Positions 1-8,168 of a stretch of DNA of 12,412 nt are shown here, one piece after another; positions within the stretch are counted from its first letter, which is position 1, and each line of letters begins with the position of its first letter. Origin of the DNA: an uncultured Lachnospiraceae bacterium (GTDB taxonomy: Bacteria; Bacillota; Clostridia; Lachnospirales; Lachnospiraceae); assembly GCA_902797565.1 (NCBI GenBank), contig CADBTO010000055.1:1-12412 (forward strand). The letters are read 5' to 3'. The notes under the pieces are model-generated. The model was given only the letters and a program-made list of their open reading frames with translations, did not search any database and was not told the origin of the DNA. The translations under genes were made by a program, and so were the position numbers.

Positions 1-234
1 GCGATGCAGATGGATCTGGAGCTGGACTCCCCATACATTATGGAACTGGGACACAAGAGCGGGCCGGACTTCATTCCTGCTGCCCGCCGGATGCTGACAG
101 AGACCAGCCGCAAAGCCCTTCTGGAATTAGCGGAAGAGCCTTTGAAGCTGCATGCGCAGTACAACCTGCCAAAGGAACGGACTGATTTCCTGGAAAAACA
201 GGTGCACCACCAGATCCAGCAGATTCTGGCCTAA
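1..234 (+). CDS. 3' end of an unrecognised protein (partial)
   Basis: The frame is open from the left edge to a TAA at 232-234, giving 77 residues that are the C-terminus of a gene starting outside the window. The fragment is soluble, with no membrane segment. It looks largely helical and charged (segments such as ARRMLTETSRKALLELAEE and KERTDFLEKQVHHQIQQIL). I do not recognise the family and assign no function. It runs in the same direction as the downstream alpha-glucosidase, 157 bases upstream of that gene's start, so the two could share a transcript, but nothing proves it. The last bases of the gene take part in an imperfect direct repeat that extends past the stop codon. That the frame is coding is supported by its length to the edge and its position; the product is unknown. 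Confidence 0.6.
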   Translation, partial: AMQMDLELDSPYIMELGHKSGPDFIPAARRMLTETSRKALLELAEEPLKLHAQYNLPKERTDFLEKQVHHQIQQILA

Positions 235-279
235 GCAGCTGCATCGCCAGGTCCAGCTGATTCTGGTTTCAGCAGCTGC
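211..279 (+). repeat. Imperfect direct repeat across the stop codon, offset 37 bp
   Basis: Bases 211-242 match bases 248-279 at 27 of 32 positions without gaps (shared core CCAGC-GATTCTGG and AGCAGCTGC). The first copy holds the last codons and stop of the upstream gene; the second lies in the spacer. The offset is 37, not a multiple of three, so the second copy would not extend the protein in the same frame. It looks like an old local duplication of the gene's 3' end. Confidence 0.6.
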
Positions 280-391
280 TGGCAATCGCACCGGCGGTGG
301 CAAAACCGTCCGGCACACACGCAAGCCGCCGGCCGTCTTCGCCGAAAGACTCTTTTCGACGGCTCTGCAATCAAACACGGAGGAAAACCCT
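235..391 (+). other. Spacer between the partial gene and malL
   Basis: These 157 bases hold the second copy of the 3'-end duplication (248-279), a possible hairpin (arms GCCGTC 332-337 and GACGGC 358-363) with no T tract after it, and the malL ribosome binding site. I see no convincing -35/-10 pair and no clear terminator, so read-through from the upstream gene is possible. Confidence 0.45.
379..384 (+). promoter_or_regulatory. Ribosome binding site that fixes the malL start
   Basis: GGAGGA lies 7 bases before the ATG at 392. The same frame is open further upstream, but no comparable site precedes the earlier ATG at 152, which also lies inside the preceding gene. Confidence 0.75.
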
Positions 392-2149
392 ATGAACCAT
401 ACACCGATAGACAACGCACGGATAGACCGCGCACCGATAGACAACGCACCGACAGGCAGCACCACCTCGCCCGAACCCCGCGCCTGGTGGAAGGAAGCCG
501 TCATTTACCAGATCTATCCCCGCAGCTTTGCAGACTCAAATGGAGACGGCATCGGGGACCTGCCGGGGATTACGGCACACCTTCCCTACCTTGCGAAGCT
601 GGGCGTGGATGTACTCTGGCTGTCCCCGGTCTACCAGTCCCCGAATGATGATAATGGCTACGATATTTCGGATTATCGTGCAATTATGAAGGAATTCGGC
701 ACGATGGCAGACTTTGACGAAATGCTGGAAACTGCACACGGGCTGGGCCTGAAGATCGTGATGGACCTAGTAGTGAACCATACTTCTGACGAACACACAT
801 GGTTTCTGGAAAGCCGAAAAAGCAGGGAGAACCCATTCCGCGACTACTATATCTGGAAAGATCCGAAAGATGGCAAGGCACCCAACAACTGGCAGTCAAG
901 CTTCTCCGGTTCTGCATGGGAATTTGACGAAGCCACCGGGATGTATTATCTCCACTGCTTCTCGAAAAAACAACCGGACCTGAACTGGGAGAACCCAAAG
1001 GTCCGGAACGAAGTATTCGACATGATGACGTGGTGGTGCGAGAAGGGGATCGACGGATTCCGGATGGACGTCATCAGCATGATCAGCAAGGATCCTGCCT
1101 TCCCGGACGGGGAAGTCACGGATGGCCTCTATGGCGACATGAGCCCGTATGTCTGTAATGGGCCACATGTACACGAATACCTCCAGGAAATGCGCAGCCG
1201 CGTCCTGTCCCGATACGACCTGCTCACCGTTGGCGAAGCAGCAGGCGTCACGATTGATGAAGCAAAGAAATACGCCAATCTGGACGGGACAGAGCTGAAT
1301 ATGGTCTTCCATTTCGAGCATGTAAACGCGGGAGAAACAGCTGATACCGTATTAGGGAAATGGGGCTATGAGAAACCTAGTATGCCAAGGCTGCGTTCCA
1401 TATTGAACAAATGGCAGCTGGAACTGGAAGGACAGGCCTGGGGCAGCCTCTACTGGGACAACCATGACCAGCCCCGCGCCGTGTCCCGCTTCGGGGATGA
1501 TTCCCCGCAGTGGCGCGTGCGATCCGCAAAGATGCTCGCCACCTGCCTGCATTTGATGAAGGGAACACCCTACATATACCAGGGTGAAGAACTCGGTATG
1601 ACCAACCTGCATTTCACCTCGCCGCAGCAGTTCCGCGATATTGAGGAAATCAATGCATGGAAGCAGTACGTTGTGGACAACCAGATCATCGATCCGGACA
1701 CGATGCTGAAGTGTTTCTCTGCCGTAGCGCGGGACAACTCCAGGACACCCATGCAGTGGGACGCAAGTACCTGCGCCGGCTTTACCACCGGCACGCCATG
1801 GATCCCGGTCAATGAAAATTATACAGAAATCAACGCTGAGGCGGCACTGGCGGATCCAGACTCCATTTTCTATTACTATCAGAAGCTGATCCGGCTGCGC
1901 CATGAAAACCCGATCATTGTCTACGGGCGTTTTGTCCCATTACTTGAGGACAGCAATACAATCTATGCCTATGAACGCCGGCTGGAGGACAGCCGCCTGC
2001 TTGTCGCCTGCAACTGGACCCCGCAGACCCGGGAATGCCGCATCTTTGACAGCATCCCGGAAACAGGGACAGAACTGATTTCGAATGTGGCATCACACGA
2101 GAAAGGTGTCTTGCAGCCCTATGAAGCAAGGGCTGTACTCCTTCCGTAA
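392..2149 (+). CDS. malL: Oligo-1,6-glucosidase (GH13, isomaltase type)
   Basis: 585 residues; a cytoplasmic glucosidase expected to release glucose from the non-reducing end of isomalto-oligosaccharides. The catalytic domain begins near residue 31 (WWKEAVIYQIYPRSF). The metal-binding loop DSNGDGIGD is at 48-56. GH13 region I is DLVVNH (125-130), region II GFRMDV with nucleophile Asp226, region III TVGEA with acid Glu282, and region IV DNHDQPR with Asp359. Val227 directly follows the nucleophile; in this subfamily (GH13_31) Val there marks alpha-1,6 specificity, while Ala or Thr marks alpha-1,4. There is no signal peptide. The first 30 residues are an extra, low-complexity stretch (PIDNA/RIDRA/PIDNA) encoded by a 15-bp repeat; typical members start almost at the WWKEAV motif. 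The start at 392 is chosen for its ribosome binding site. mutS2 follows after 21 bases. An alternative name is alpha-glucosidase or dextran glucosidase; exact substrates cannot be read from sequence. Confidence 0.93.
   Translation: MNHTPIDNARIDRAPIDNAPTGSTTSPEPRAWWKEAVIYQIYPRSFADSNGDGIGDLPGITAHLPYLAKLGVDVLWLSPVYQSPNDDNGYDISDYRAIMKEFGTMADFDEMLETAHGLGLKIVMDLVVNHTSDEHTWFLESRKSRENPFRDYYIWKDPKDGKAPNNWQSSFSGSAWEFDEATGMYYLHCFSKKQPDLNWENPKVRNEVFDMMTWWCEKGIDGFRMDVISMISKDPAFPDGEVTDGLYGDMSPYVCNGPHVHEYLQEMRSRVLSRYDLLTVGEAAGVTIDEAKKYANLDGTELNMVFHFEHVNAGETADTVLGKWGYEKPSMPRLRSILNKWQLELEGQAWGSLYWDNHDQPRAVSRFGDDSPQWRVRSAKMLATCLHLMKGTPYIYQGEELGMTNLHFTSPQQFRDIEEINAWKQYVVDNQIIDPDTMLKCFSAVARDNSRTPMQWDASTCAGFTTGTPWIPVNENYTEINAEAALADPDSIFYYYQKLIRLRHENPIIVYGRFVPLLEDSNTIYAYERRLEDSRLLVACNWTPQTRECRIFDSIPETGTELISNVASHEKGVLQPYEARAVLLP
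404..463 (+). repeat. 15-bp tandem repeat in the malL 5' end
   Basis: Units at 404-418, 419-433 and 434-448 (consensus about CCGATAGACAACGCA) are followed by a decayed fourth unit at 449-463. The first and third units are identical; an 18-base identity spans 402-419 and 432-449. The units encode PIDNA, RIDRA, PIDNA and PTGST, and being a multiple of three they keep the frame. Confidence 0.8.
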
Positions 2150-2170
2150 CAGGAAGTTGGAAAATCTGAT

Positions 2171-4582
2171 ATGAACAAAAAAGTATTCAAAACACTGGAA
2201 TTTGAAAAAATATTAACAAAGCTTGCCTCTCTGGCTGGAACAGAGAAAGGACGGCAGTATTGCGAGCGGCTGCGGCCGATCTCTGATGTGGAGAAAATCC
2301 AGAGCCGCCAAAAGGAAACCGGAGATGCCCTGGCGCGGATCCTGCGAAGCGGATCCATCAGTTTTTCGGGCGTGAAAGATCCTGGTGTCTTCGCCCGGCA
2401 TCTGTCCATCGGAGGCTCCCTGAATACCAGCGAGCTGCTCTCCGTTTCCTCGCTTCTGTCCGTGGCAAAACGGGTCAGACAATACGGGGACAGTGGAAAC
2501 GGCGGCGGGGAGGAACGGCGAGACAGCCTCACGGATTATTTCGAGCGCCTTGCCCCCCTGCAGCAGCTATACAATGAAATCAACCGCTGTATCCTCTCCG
2601 AGGAAGAGATCGCAGACGATGCCTCACCCGGACTGAAGCACGCAAGGCAGCAGATCGCGCGGACCGGCGAAAAAATCCGCTCCCAGATGAGCGCGTATCT
2701 GAACAACCCCGACACGGCAGACTGCCTGCAGGACCATGTAATCACCCAGCGTGCCGGTCGGTACTGCCTGCCGGTCCGCGCAGAATACAAAACGCGCGTC
2801 CCCGGTATGGTGCACGACCAGTCCGGCAGCGGTGCCACGCTCTTCATTGAACCGATGGCGATTGTGAACCTGAATAACGAACTCCGGGAACTGGAACTTG
2901 CCGAGCAGGCAGAAATTGAAAAGATCCTGGCACAGCTTTCAGAGGCCGTGGCAGAACATATTGAGGAACTGATTGAAAATTTCAAAGCTTTGTCCAGCCT
3001 GGACTTCATCTTTGCCAAAGGCATGCTGGCAAAGGAAGAAAACGCGATGGAGCCGGTCCTGAACACGGACGGAATCATCCGGCTGCGCAAGGCACGGCAT
3101 CCCCTGCTTGACCCGAAAAAGACGGTTCCCATTGACATCCGGCTGGGCGAAGACTTCACGACGCTGATCATCACCGGGCCAAATACCGGCGGGAAGACCG
3201 TGTCCCTGAAGACCGTGGGGCTTCTGACCCTGATGGCGCAGGCCGGCCTGCATATCCCGGCGGGCGACCGTAGCCAGGTGGCCGTCTTCCAGGACGTTTA
3301 TGCGGATATCGGGGACGAGCAGAGCATTGAACAATCGCTGTCCACGTTTTCTTCGCACCTGGTGAACATCGTATACATCCTGCGCCAGGTGGAAATGCCC
3401 CAGAAAGAAGGCCGTTCGGCACTCGTCCTGTTTGACGAACTCTGTGCCGGAACAGACCCCGCAGAAGGCGCGGCACTCGCCACCTCGATTCTGGAACGCC
3501 TGCATAAAAAGACCGTCCGCACGCTTGCCACCACGCATTACGCGGAACTGAAAGCCTATGCGCTGGCAGAGCCGGGCGTGGAAAACGCCAGCTGCGAATT
3601 TTCCGTGGAGACGCTCAGCCCGACTTACCGGATCCTGATTGGGATCCCCGGAAAAAGCAATGCCTTCGCAATCTCACAAAAACTGGGGCTTTCCAAAGAG
3701 ATCATCGAAGACGCGAAAACGCGGATGAGCGAGGAAAACCAGAGCTTCGAAGACATCCTGATCGACCTGGAGACAAAACGCCTGCAGATCGAGCGGGACC
3801 AGGACCAGATCCGGCGCGACCGCCAGAAGGCGGAAAGCCTGCGCAAACAGGCAGAAAGCCGTGAGGAAAACCTTGCGCAAAAACGGGAAGCAATTCTCGC
3901 AAAGGCACATGAAGAAGCGTCTGAGATCCTCCAGAAGGCAAAAGACACCGCAGATTCCGTGATCCGCGATTTCCATAAATACAAGGCAAACGCGCCGGAA
4001 ATGGCAGAGATGGAAAAACGCCGGCAGAGCGTCGGCGCAGACCTCAAACAATCCCGCGAGAAATCGGCTGCGTCCAGGAAGTCCGCGAGCACCAAGGCTC
4101 CTGTTTCACAGAACGCGGCAAAAAAACTCCGGATCGGCGATGAAGTATTCGTTCTTTCGATGAACCTGCGGGGCACCATCGTCAGCCTGCCGGACAAATC
4201 CGGGAACCTGGAAGTACAGATGGGCATCTTGCGCTCCAAGGTAAAGCTTTCAGACATCGCCCAGATCGGCAGCGACGAACCTGCCAAAAAGAAAGACAAG
4301 CGAACCATCCACACCGGCGGCTTCTCGAAGAGCCGTTCGATCTCTCCGGAACTGATGCTCCTGGGGATGACCGTGGATGAAGCGATCCAGGCACTGGACA
4401 AATATCTGGATGATGCCTGCATCTCCCATCTGGAACAGGTCCGCATCGTCCACGGAAAAGGAACCGGCGCCCTCCGTGCCGCCGTCCAGCAGCACCTGCG
4501 CCGCGTGAAACGCGTGAAGGAATTCCATCTGGGGGAATACGGCGAAGGCGACAGCGGTGTGACGATCGCAACCCTGAGCTGA
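2171..4582 (+). CDS. mutS2: MutS2 family ATPase with Smr domain (RqcU-like)
   Basis: 803 residues, close to the usual size. In Firmicutes, MutS2 acts on collided ribosomes and has also been linked to recombination control; it is distinct from mismatch-repair MutS. Domains: N-terminal core/lever region (1-300), ABC-type ATPase with Walker A GPNTGGKT (336-343), STFSSHL signature (391-397), Walker B ALVLFDE with Asp422-Glu423, and switch His456 in TTH. A charged, Arg/Glu/Gln/Lys-rich coiled coil covers about 510-620. A KOW-like beta segment follows (about 654-698), then a C-terminal Smr domain (about 727-803) with HGKGTGALR at 761-769. The usual LDLR/LDxH motif at the start of Smr is replaced by LMLLGM (728-733), so nuclease activity by that motif is doubtful. 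The gene lies 21 bases after malL. The nearest purine-rich site (AGGA, 2151-2154) is 16 bases before the ATG, which is unusually far; the conserved N-terminus still supports this start. Confidence 0.95.
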   Translation: MNKKVFKTLEFEKILTKLASLAGTEKGRQYCERLRPISDVEKIQSRQKETGDALARILRSGSISFSGVKDPGVFARHLSIGGSLNTSELLSVSSLLSVAKRVRQYGDSGNGGGEERRDSLTDYFERLAPLQQLYNEINRCILSEEEIADDASPGLKHARQQIARTGEKIRSQMSAYLNNPDTADCLQDHVITQRAGRYCLPVRAEYKTRVPGMVHDQSGSGATLFIEPMAIVNLNNELRELELAEQAEIEKILAQLSEAVAEHIEELIENFKALSSLDFIFAKGMLAKEENAMEPVLNTDGIIRLRKARHPLLDPKKTVPIDIRLGEDFTTLIITGPNTGGKTVSLKTVGLLTLMAQAGLHIPAGDRSQVAVFQDVYADIGDEQSIEQSLSTFSSHLVNIVYILRQVEMPQKEGRSALVLFDELCAGTDPAEGAALATSILERLHKKTVRTLATTHYAELKAYALAEPGVENASCEFSVETLSPTYRILIGIPGKSNAFAISQKLGLSKEIIEDAKTRMSEENQSFEDILIDLETKRLQIERDQDQIRRDRQKAESLRKQAESREENLAQKREAILAKAHEEASEILQKAKDTADSVIRDFHKYKANAPEMAEMEKRRQSVGADLKQSREKSAASRKSASTKAPVSQNAAKKLRIGDEVFVLSMNLRGTIVSLPDKSGNLEVQMGILRSKVKLSDIAQIGSDEPAKKKDKRTIHTGGFSKSRSISPELMLLGMTVDEAIQALDKYLDDACISHLEQVRIVHGKGTGALRAAVQQHLRRVKRVKEFHLGEYGEGDSGVTIATLS

Positions 4583-4586
4583 AAAC

Positions 4587-4619
4587 AGGAGGGGAAGATC
4601 CAAAAAATCTTCCCCTCCT
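4587..4619. terminator. Bidirectional intrinsic terminator between convergent blocks
   Basis: AGGAGGGGAAGAT (4587-4599) and ATCTTCCCCTCCT (4607-4619) form a perfect 13-bp stem with a 7-base loop (CCAAAAA). The plus strand continues TCTTTAAT and the minus strand GTTTTC, so short T-rich tails exist on both sides. The stem begins 4 bases after the mutS2 stop and ends 3 bases before the stop codon of the convergent GGDEF/EAL gene. Tails are short, so strength is uncertain, but position and perfect stem make a shared terminator likely. Confidence 0.85.
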
Positions 4620-4622
4620 TCT

Positions 4623-7600
4623 TTAATACCGCTCCTGCGGTCTGAAATCCAGCAGGAACACATAATACAAATCCCCATCATTCTGGGAATGGTACAATCT
4701 GCCATAGTATTCTATGACTTTGATGTGCCCGCCGGCCGTCACTGCACGGAAACGCACATATTCATAATCTTCAAACGCATCCTGCTGCCTTCGTATACTG
4801 GTATAGATCCGTTTCCAGTCCTCATCCATGACCAGGCCCCGGAAACTGTTCCCGGAGAACTTCCGGAACATCTCCATATTATCACACTCATACAACTCCA
4901 GCACATATCCGTTTGCATAGACCAGATCTCGCGTATCATTCGCACGATACACCAAAAAGCCGCCCGGCATCCCGTCTGAAAGCGATGCCGTATTGAACCC
5001 AAGATGCTCCCTGTTTGATTTTGCCAGCCCCGGCTCATAGAAGCGATATCCATTCCGCCCTGCCATCTTAATATTGTACAGCGCCATATCCGCACGCTGG
5101 TACAGGTCGTTATAGGCGTCCCCGTGCTCCGGAAAGAACGCGCAGCCAATCGACATGGTATACGTGATCGGCTTGCCCTGGTAATCCAGCGTTTTCTTTG
5201 TATGTGTGAAACGGGACAGGATCTCGTCAATCTTTTCTTTCGACTGGTTCCGCATCACCGCAAGAAACTCATCCCCGCCAATCCGTGCCACAAGGCCATA
5301 GGATTCCATCTCGCACCGCATTCTTTTTGAAGCATCTTTTAAGATTCGGTCTCCGCAGTCATGTCCAAAGCGGTCGTTGATCTGTTTGAAATAATCCAGA
5401 TCGAGGATGACGAGTGCTGCTGTACTGGTTTCCTCATTATGCAGCATATCCCAGATCTTGCTGCCAACCGTACTCCGGTTGTACAGCCCTGTCAGGGTAT
5501 CCCGCTCCGCAAGGCGGTGGATCGTTTCATTCGTGCGTTTGAAATCATCCACGTCAAAATTCAGTACGAAAATCCGAAGCCCTCCGTCTTCGCCGGAAGC
5601 GCGGACCTGGTAACAGGAATACTGGTATCTTGGTGCCTCATCCCGCCCGGTCTGGCGCAGATGGTGAATATTTTCTGAAACAATGCCCCGGCTGTACGCT
5701 TCCATAATCCGGCTGCGGTCATAGAACGTCACCATCTTCTCACGGTCTTCGGGCGTCACCGTGGAAAAGACCATGCTCCGGATCATATCATCATACGGCA
5801 GCTCGATATAGCCCGTTTCCCCGAAATCGCTGATCAGTCCGGATTGCCCCAGATGCATATAAATCGTCTTGTTATCGGAAAGCGAAGCCTCCAGATAAAA
5901 GGAATGCGTCAAAAACTGCTCAAAGGATCCATAGCCAAGCGTGTGGGTCAGTGCCCCGGTCGCAAGCAGCAGGAAGGTCGGATTGCCTGGCATGTCATAG
6001 TACACTGATCCACTCTGGCTGATTTCCGGCAATACCCGCAGCCGCTCCACATCCACATTCCGGGCACACAGCAGATACACCCGCTTCCCTTCCAGGATGG
6101 CCGGGATGATCATGTACATAATCCACTCAAAGGCACCCTCGATGTTGCGCGTCCGGAAGTATTCCGTCAAATGCCCGCCCACCTCACGGAGCCGCGTTTC
6201 GATTGTTTCAAAATTGAAAAACTCCAGGAAACGATCCCGGTCATCCCCGTGAACTACAGTCTGTGCCGTTGTTCGGTGCATTTCGCTCCAGCTGGTGACC
6301 ACAAAATTGTATTGGAACCGGCTTTCGTTGACATACACAACGTCATACCGGTCCTCAGACGGATCTACCACTACAACGCTATGGTACAGCGTATAAAGGA
6401 AGCGCAGCATGCGGTCCATCTGCTCTCCGCGTGACACCGGATTGTCGCGCCCCAGCCGCTCCGCCACGGCCACGATTGCACCGGTTTCCGTTTCCGCATG
6501 ATACGCGATGCAGCGCATCCGGATTCGATAGAATCCCGCACTCGTGACAAACGGGCACTCCCGTTCCCTGCCCTGCTCAACGCATTCCTTTGCCAGGCGG
6601 GCCGCCTGCCTCGAAAACGTCAGGTCTTCATTCCCGAATACATCTTCCAGACGATGCTCCTCATCCAGCCCCATCGGCACAAAAATCTCGTCAAACGGCT
6701 TGCTGGACATCAGGAACTTAAAGCCCTGCTCCCCATATTCCATGATCGCAAGGGGCAGCACATTCAGCAGTGCCGCCTCATTCCCCAGATACGACCACCC
6801 GGTCTTGAGCGGCGAGGCGGACAGCACGTTGACTTTGCCGATCGCGTCATAATAATCCCGCTCGTTCTGCTTCTCGCCCTTGCGGGAATTGACCTCGGAC
6901 TCCCAGATCCTGTCGATCGACATCGGCTGGCTGAGCAGATGCCCCTGGGTCTTCTCACAGCCAATCTGCCGCAAAAACTCCAGCACCCCTTCCGATTCCA
7001 CCTGGCTGACCTGGGTCTGGATCCCCAGCTCCTTTGCCATATTGATGAGGTTTTTCATGATGATCTTTGCCCGCAGCCCGTCTTCGCAGTCCGCCAGGAA
7101 GCTGCTCTCAATCTTCACGCTGTCAAAGGAAAACTCCTTCAAAAACTGCAGCGGAGAAAGCTTGCTGGCAAAATCATCCAGATGGATCTGGCACCCAAGC
7201 GCCTTCAAACGGGACAACTCTTCCAGCAAAGATTCCCGTTCGACAGCCAGATCATCCTCCTGGATCTCGAAACTCAGGCTTGAAAGCGGAACATCAAATT
7301 CTGATGCAATTTTCTTCACTTCCTCAGCCATATCGCAGAGCACAAAATCCATACGGGAAATATTGATGGATACCGGCAGGGAATCAAGAGAGCCTGATTC
7401 GATAAAATGCCGACTGTCCCTGCAGACCCGGCGGATCACAAAGAGATCCAGAAGATGGATCTGCCTTGCTTCGATCAGCACATCCACATATTCCTCCGGC
7501 ACAAGCATCCCAAATTCCGGATCCTTCCACCGGGACAATGCCTCCACGCCGCATGGACGGCCATTCAGCACATGATAGATCGGCTGGTAATACACTTCAA

Positions 7601-8168
7601 TATGATTTTCTTCCAGCGCCTCAGAGAAATGCTGCGTAATATGCTGCCTTAGTCGTATAGTGCGCTCCATACGCTCGTCATACATGGAGACCCCGGTCCT
7701 GGCCGCTTCATTGACTTTGCAGGCAATCTGCGCATGGCTGCAGATCTGCGCCACATCCGTTTCTCCCTCCAGCGGTTCATAAATTCCCGCTGTCAGCTGC
7801 AGCCCGGTATGCCGCCACTGCTCCTGCATGGCGGAAGAAAGGCGCTGGATCTTCTCCAGCAGCCCCTCGCGCCCCGCAAATAAAATGAAGTGGTCATTAT
7901 CAGACCGGCAGATATCCGAATCAGGAAAAGCCTCCCGCAATTTTTCAGACAGATCAATCAGGCACCTGCAGCCCAGATCAAACCCATTCCGGGTATGGAA
8001 GAGCTTGAACGCCTTAATATCAAAGTACACGCAGGACAGTTCCGACAACGCCAGACCACCGCTCCATACCTGCTGGTTGATCCGCCCGATCATCGCCTCA
8101 CGGGTCCACAGACCTGTCAGCCTGTCCCTCTCCTGCCAATCCGGCTGATTCTGATTCTCTTCAAACAT
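4623..8168 (-). CDS. Multi-domain c-di-GMP protein: GGDEF(deg)-EAL(deg)-PAS-like-GGDEF-PAS
   Basis: 1181 residues with no membrane segment or signal peptide, so cytoplasmic. Residues about 12-165 are a degenerate GGDEF domain: it starts with RDRLTGLWTR, but RSDNDHF (88-94) stands at the active-site position. Residues about 175-425 are an EAL domain keeping Glu209 (EAL), Asn269, Glu301/Glu304, Asp331-Asp332 and Lys352. The glutamate of the AEGVE motif is Ser388 (VSQVE), and loop 6 reads DDFASKLSPL instead of DDFGTGYSSL, so phosphodiesterase activity is doubtful. Residues about 455-875 are sensory-type sequence, probably two or three PAS-like domains. Residues about 885-1045 are a GGDEF domain with DLDYFKQIND and intact GGDEF (964-968), expected to make c-di-GMP; the upstream RxxD inhibitory site is absent. 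Residues about 1060-1178 look like a further PAS domain. The ATG overlaps the end of hypC by 8 bases and is preceded by AGAGGA 8 bases upstream, implying translational coupling to the hydrogenase operon. The signal sensed is unknown. Confidence 0.9.
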   Translation of the reverse strand: MFEENQNQPDWQERDRLTGLWTREAMIGRINQQVWSGGLALSELSCVYFDIKAFKLFHTRNGFDLGCRCLIDLSEKLREAFPDSDICRSDNDHFILFAGREGLLEKIQRLSSAMQEQWRHTGLQLTAGIYEPLEGETDVAQICSHAQIACKVNEAARTGVSMYDERMERTIRLRQHITQHFSEALEENHIEVYYQPIYHVLNGRPCGVEALSRWKDPEFGMLVPEEYVDVLIEARQIHLLDLFVIRRVCRDSRHFIESGSLDSLPVSINISRMDFVLCDMAEEVKKIASEFDVPLSSLSFEIQEDDLAVERESLLEELSRLKALGCQIHLDDFASKLSPLQFLKEFSFDSVKIESSFLADCEDGLRAKIIMKNLINMAKELGIQTQVSQVESEGVLEFLRQIGCEKTQGHLLSQPMSIDRIWESEVNSRKGEKQNERDYYDAIGKVNVLSASPLKTGWSYLGNEAALLNVLPLAIMEYGEQGFKFLMSSKPFDEIFVPMGLDEEHRLEDVFGNEDLTFSRQAARLAKECVEQGRERECPFVTSAGFYRIRMRCIAYHAETETGAIVAVAERLGRDNPVSRGEQMDRMLRFLYTLYHSVVVVDPSEDRYDVVYVNESRFQYNFVVTSWSEMHRTTAQTVVHGDDRDRFLEFFNFETIETRLREVGGHLTEYFRTRNIEGAFEWIMYMIIPAILEGKRVYLLCARNVDVERLRVLPEISQSGSVYYDMPGNPTFLLLATGALTHTLGYGSFEQFLTHSFYLEASLSDNKTIYMHLGQSGLISDFGETGYIELPYDDMIRSMVFSTVTPEDREKMVTFYDRSRIMEAYSRGIVSENIHHLRQTGRDEAPRYQYSCYQVRASGEDGGLRIFVLNFDVDDFKRTNETIHRLAERDTLTGLYNRSTVGSKIWDMLHNEETSTAALVILDLDYFKQINDRFGHDCGDRILKDASKRMRCEMESYGLVARIGGDEFLAVMRNQSKEKIDEILSRFTHTKKTLDYQGKPITYTMSIGCAFFPEHGDAYNDLYQRADMALYNIKMAGRNGYRFYEPGLAKSNREHLGFNTASLSDGMPGGFLVYRANDTRDLVYANGYVLELYECDNMEMFRKFSGNSFRGLVMDEDWKRIYTSIRRQQDAFEDYEYVRFRAVTAGGHIKVIEYYGRLYHSQNDGDLYYVFLLDFRPQERY

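Noticed and set aside
332..363. Possible hairpin GCCGTC/GACGGC upstream of malL as a terminator or regulatory leader
   Set aside because: Only a 6-bp outer stem around a 20-base interior and no T tract after it; too weak to call.
152..391. Upstream extension of the malL frame to an ATG at 152
   Set aside because: It overlaps the preceding gene in another frame, lacks a ribosome binding site and adds 80 residues foreign to the family; the ATG at 392 has GGAGGA 7 bases before it.
1352..1903. Minus-strand open frame of 183 codons opposite malL
   Set aside because: Antisense shadow of a clear GH13 gene, with no recognisable motifs.
6498..7283. Plus-strand open frame of 261 codons opposite the GGDEF/EAL gene
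   Set aside because: No recognisable family features; the minus-strand EAL domain explains this sequence.
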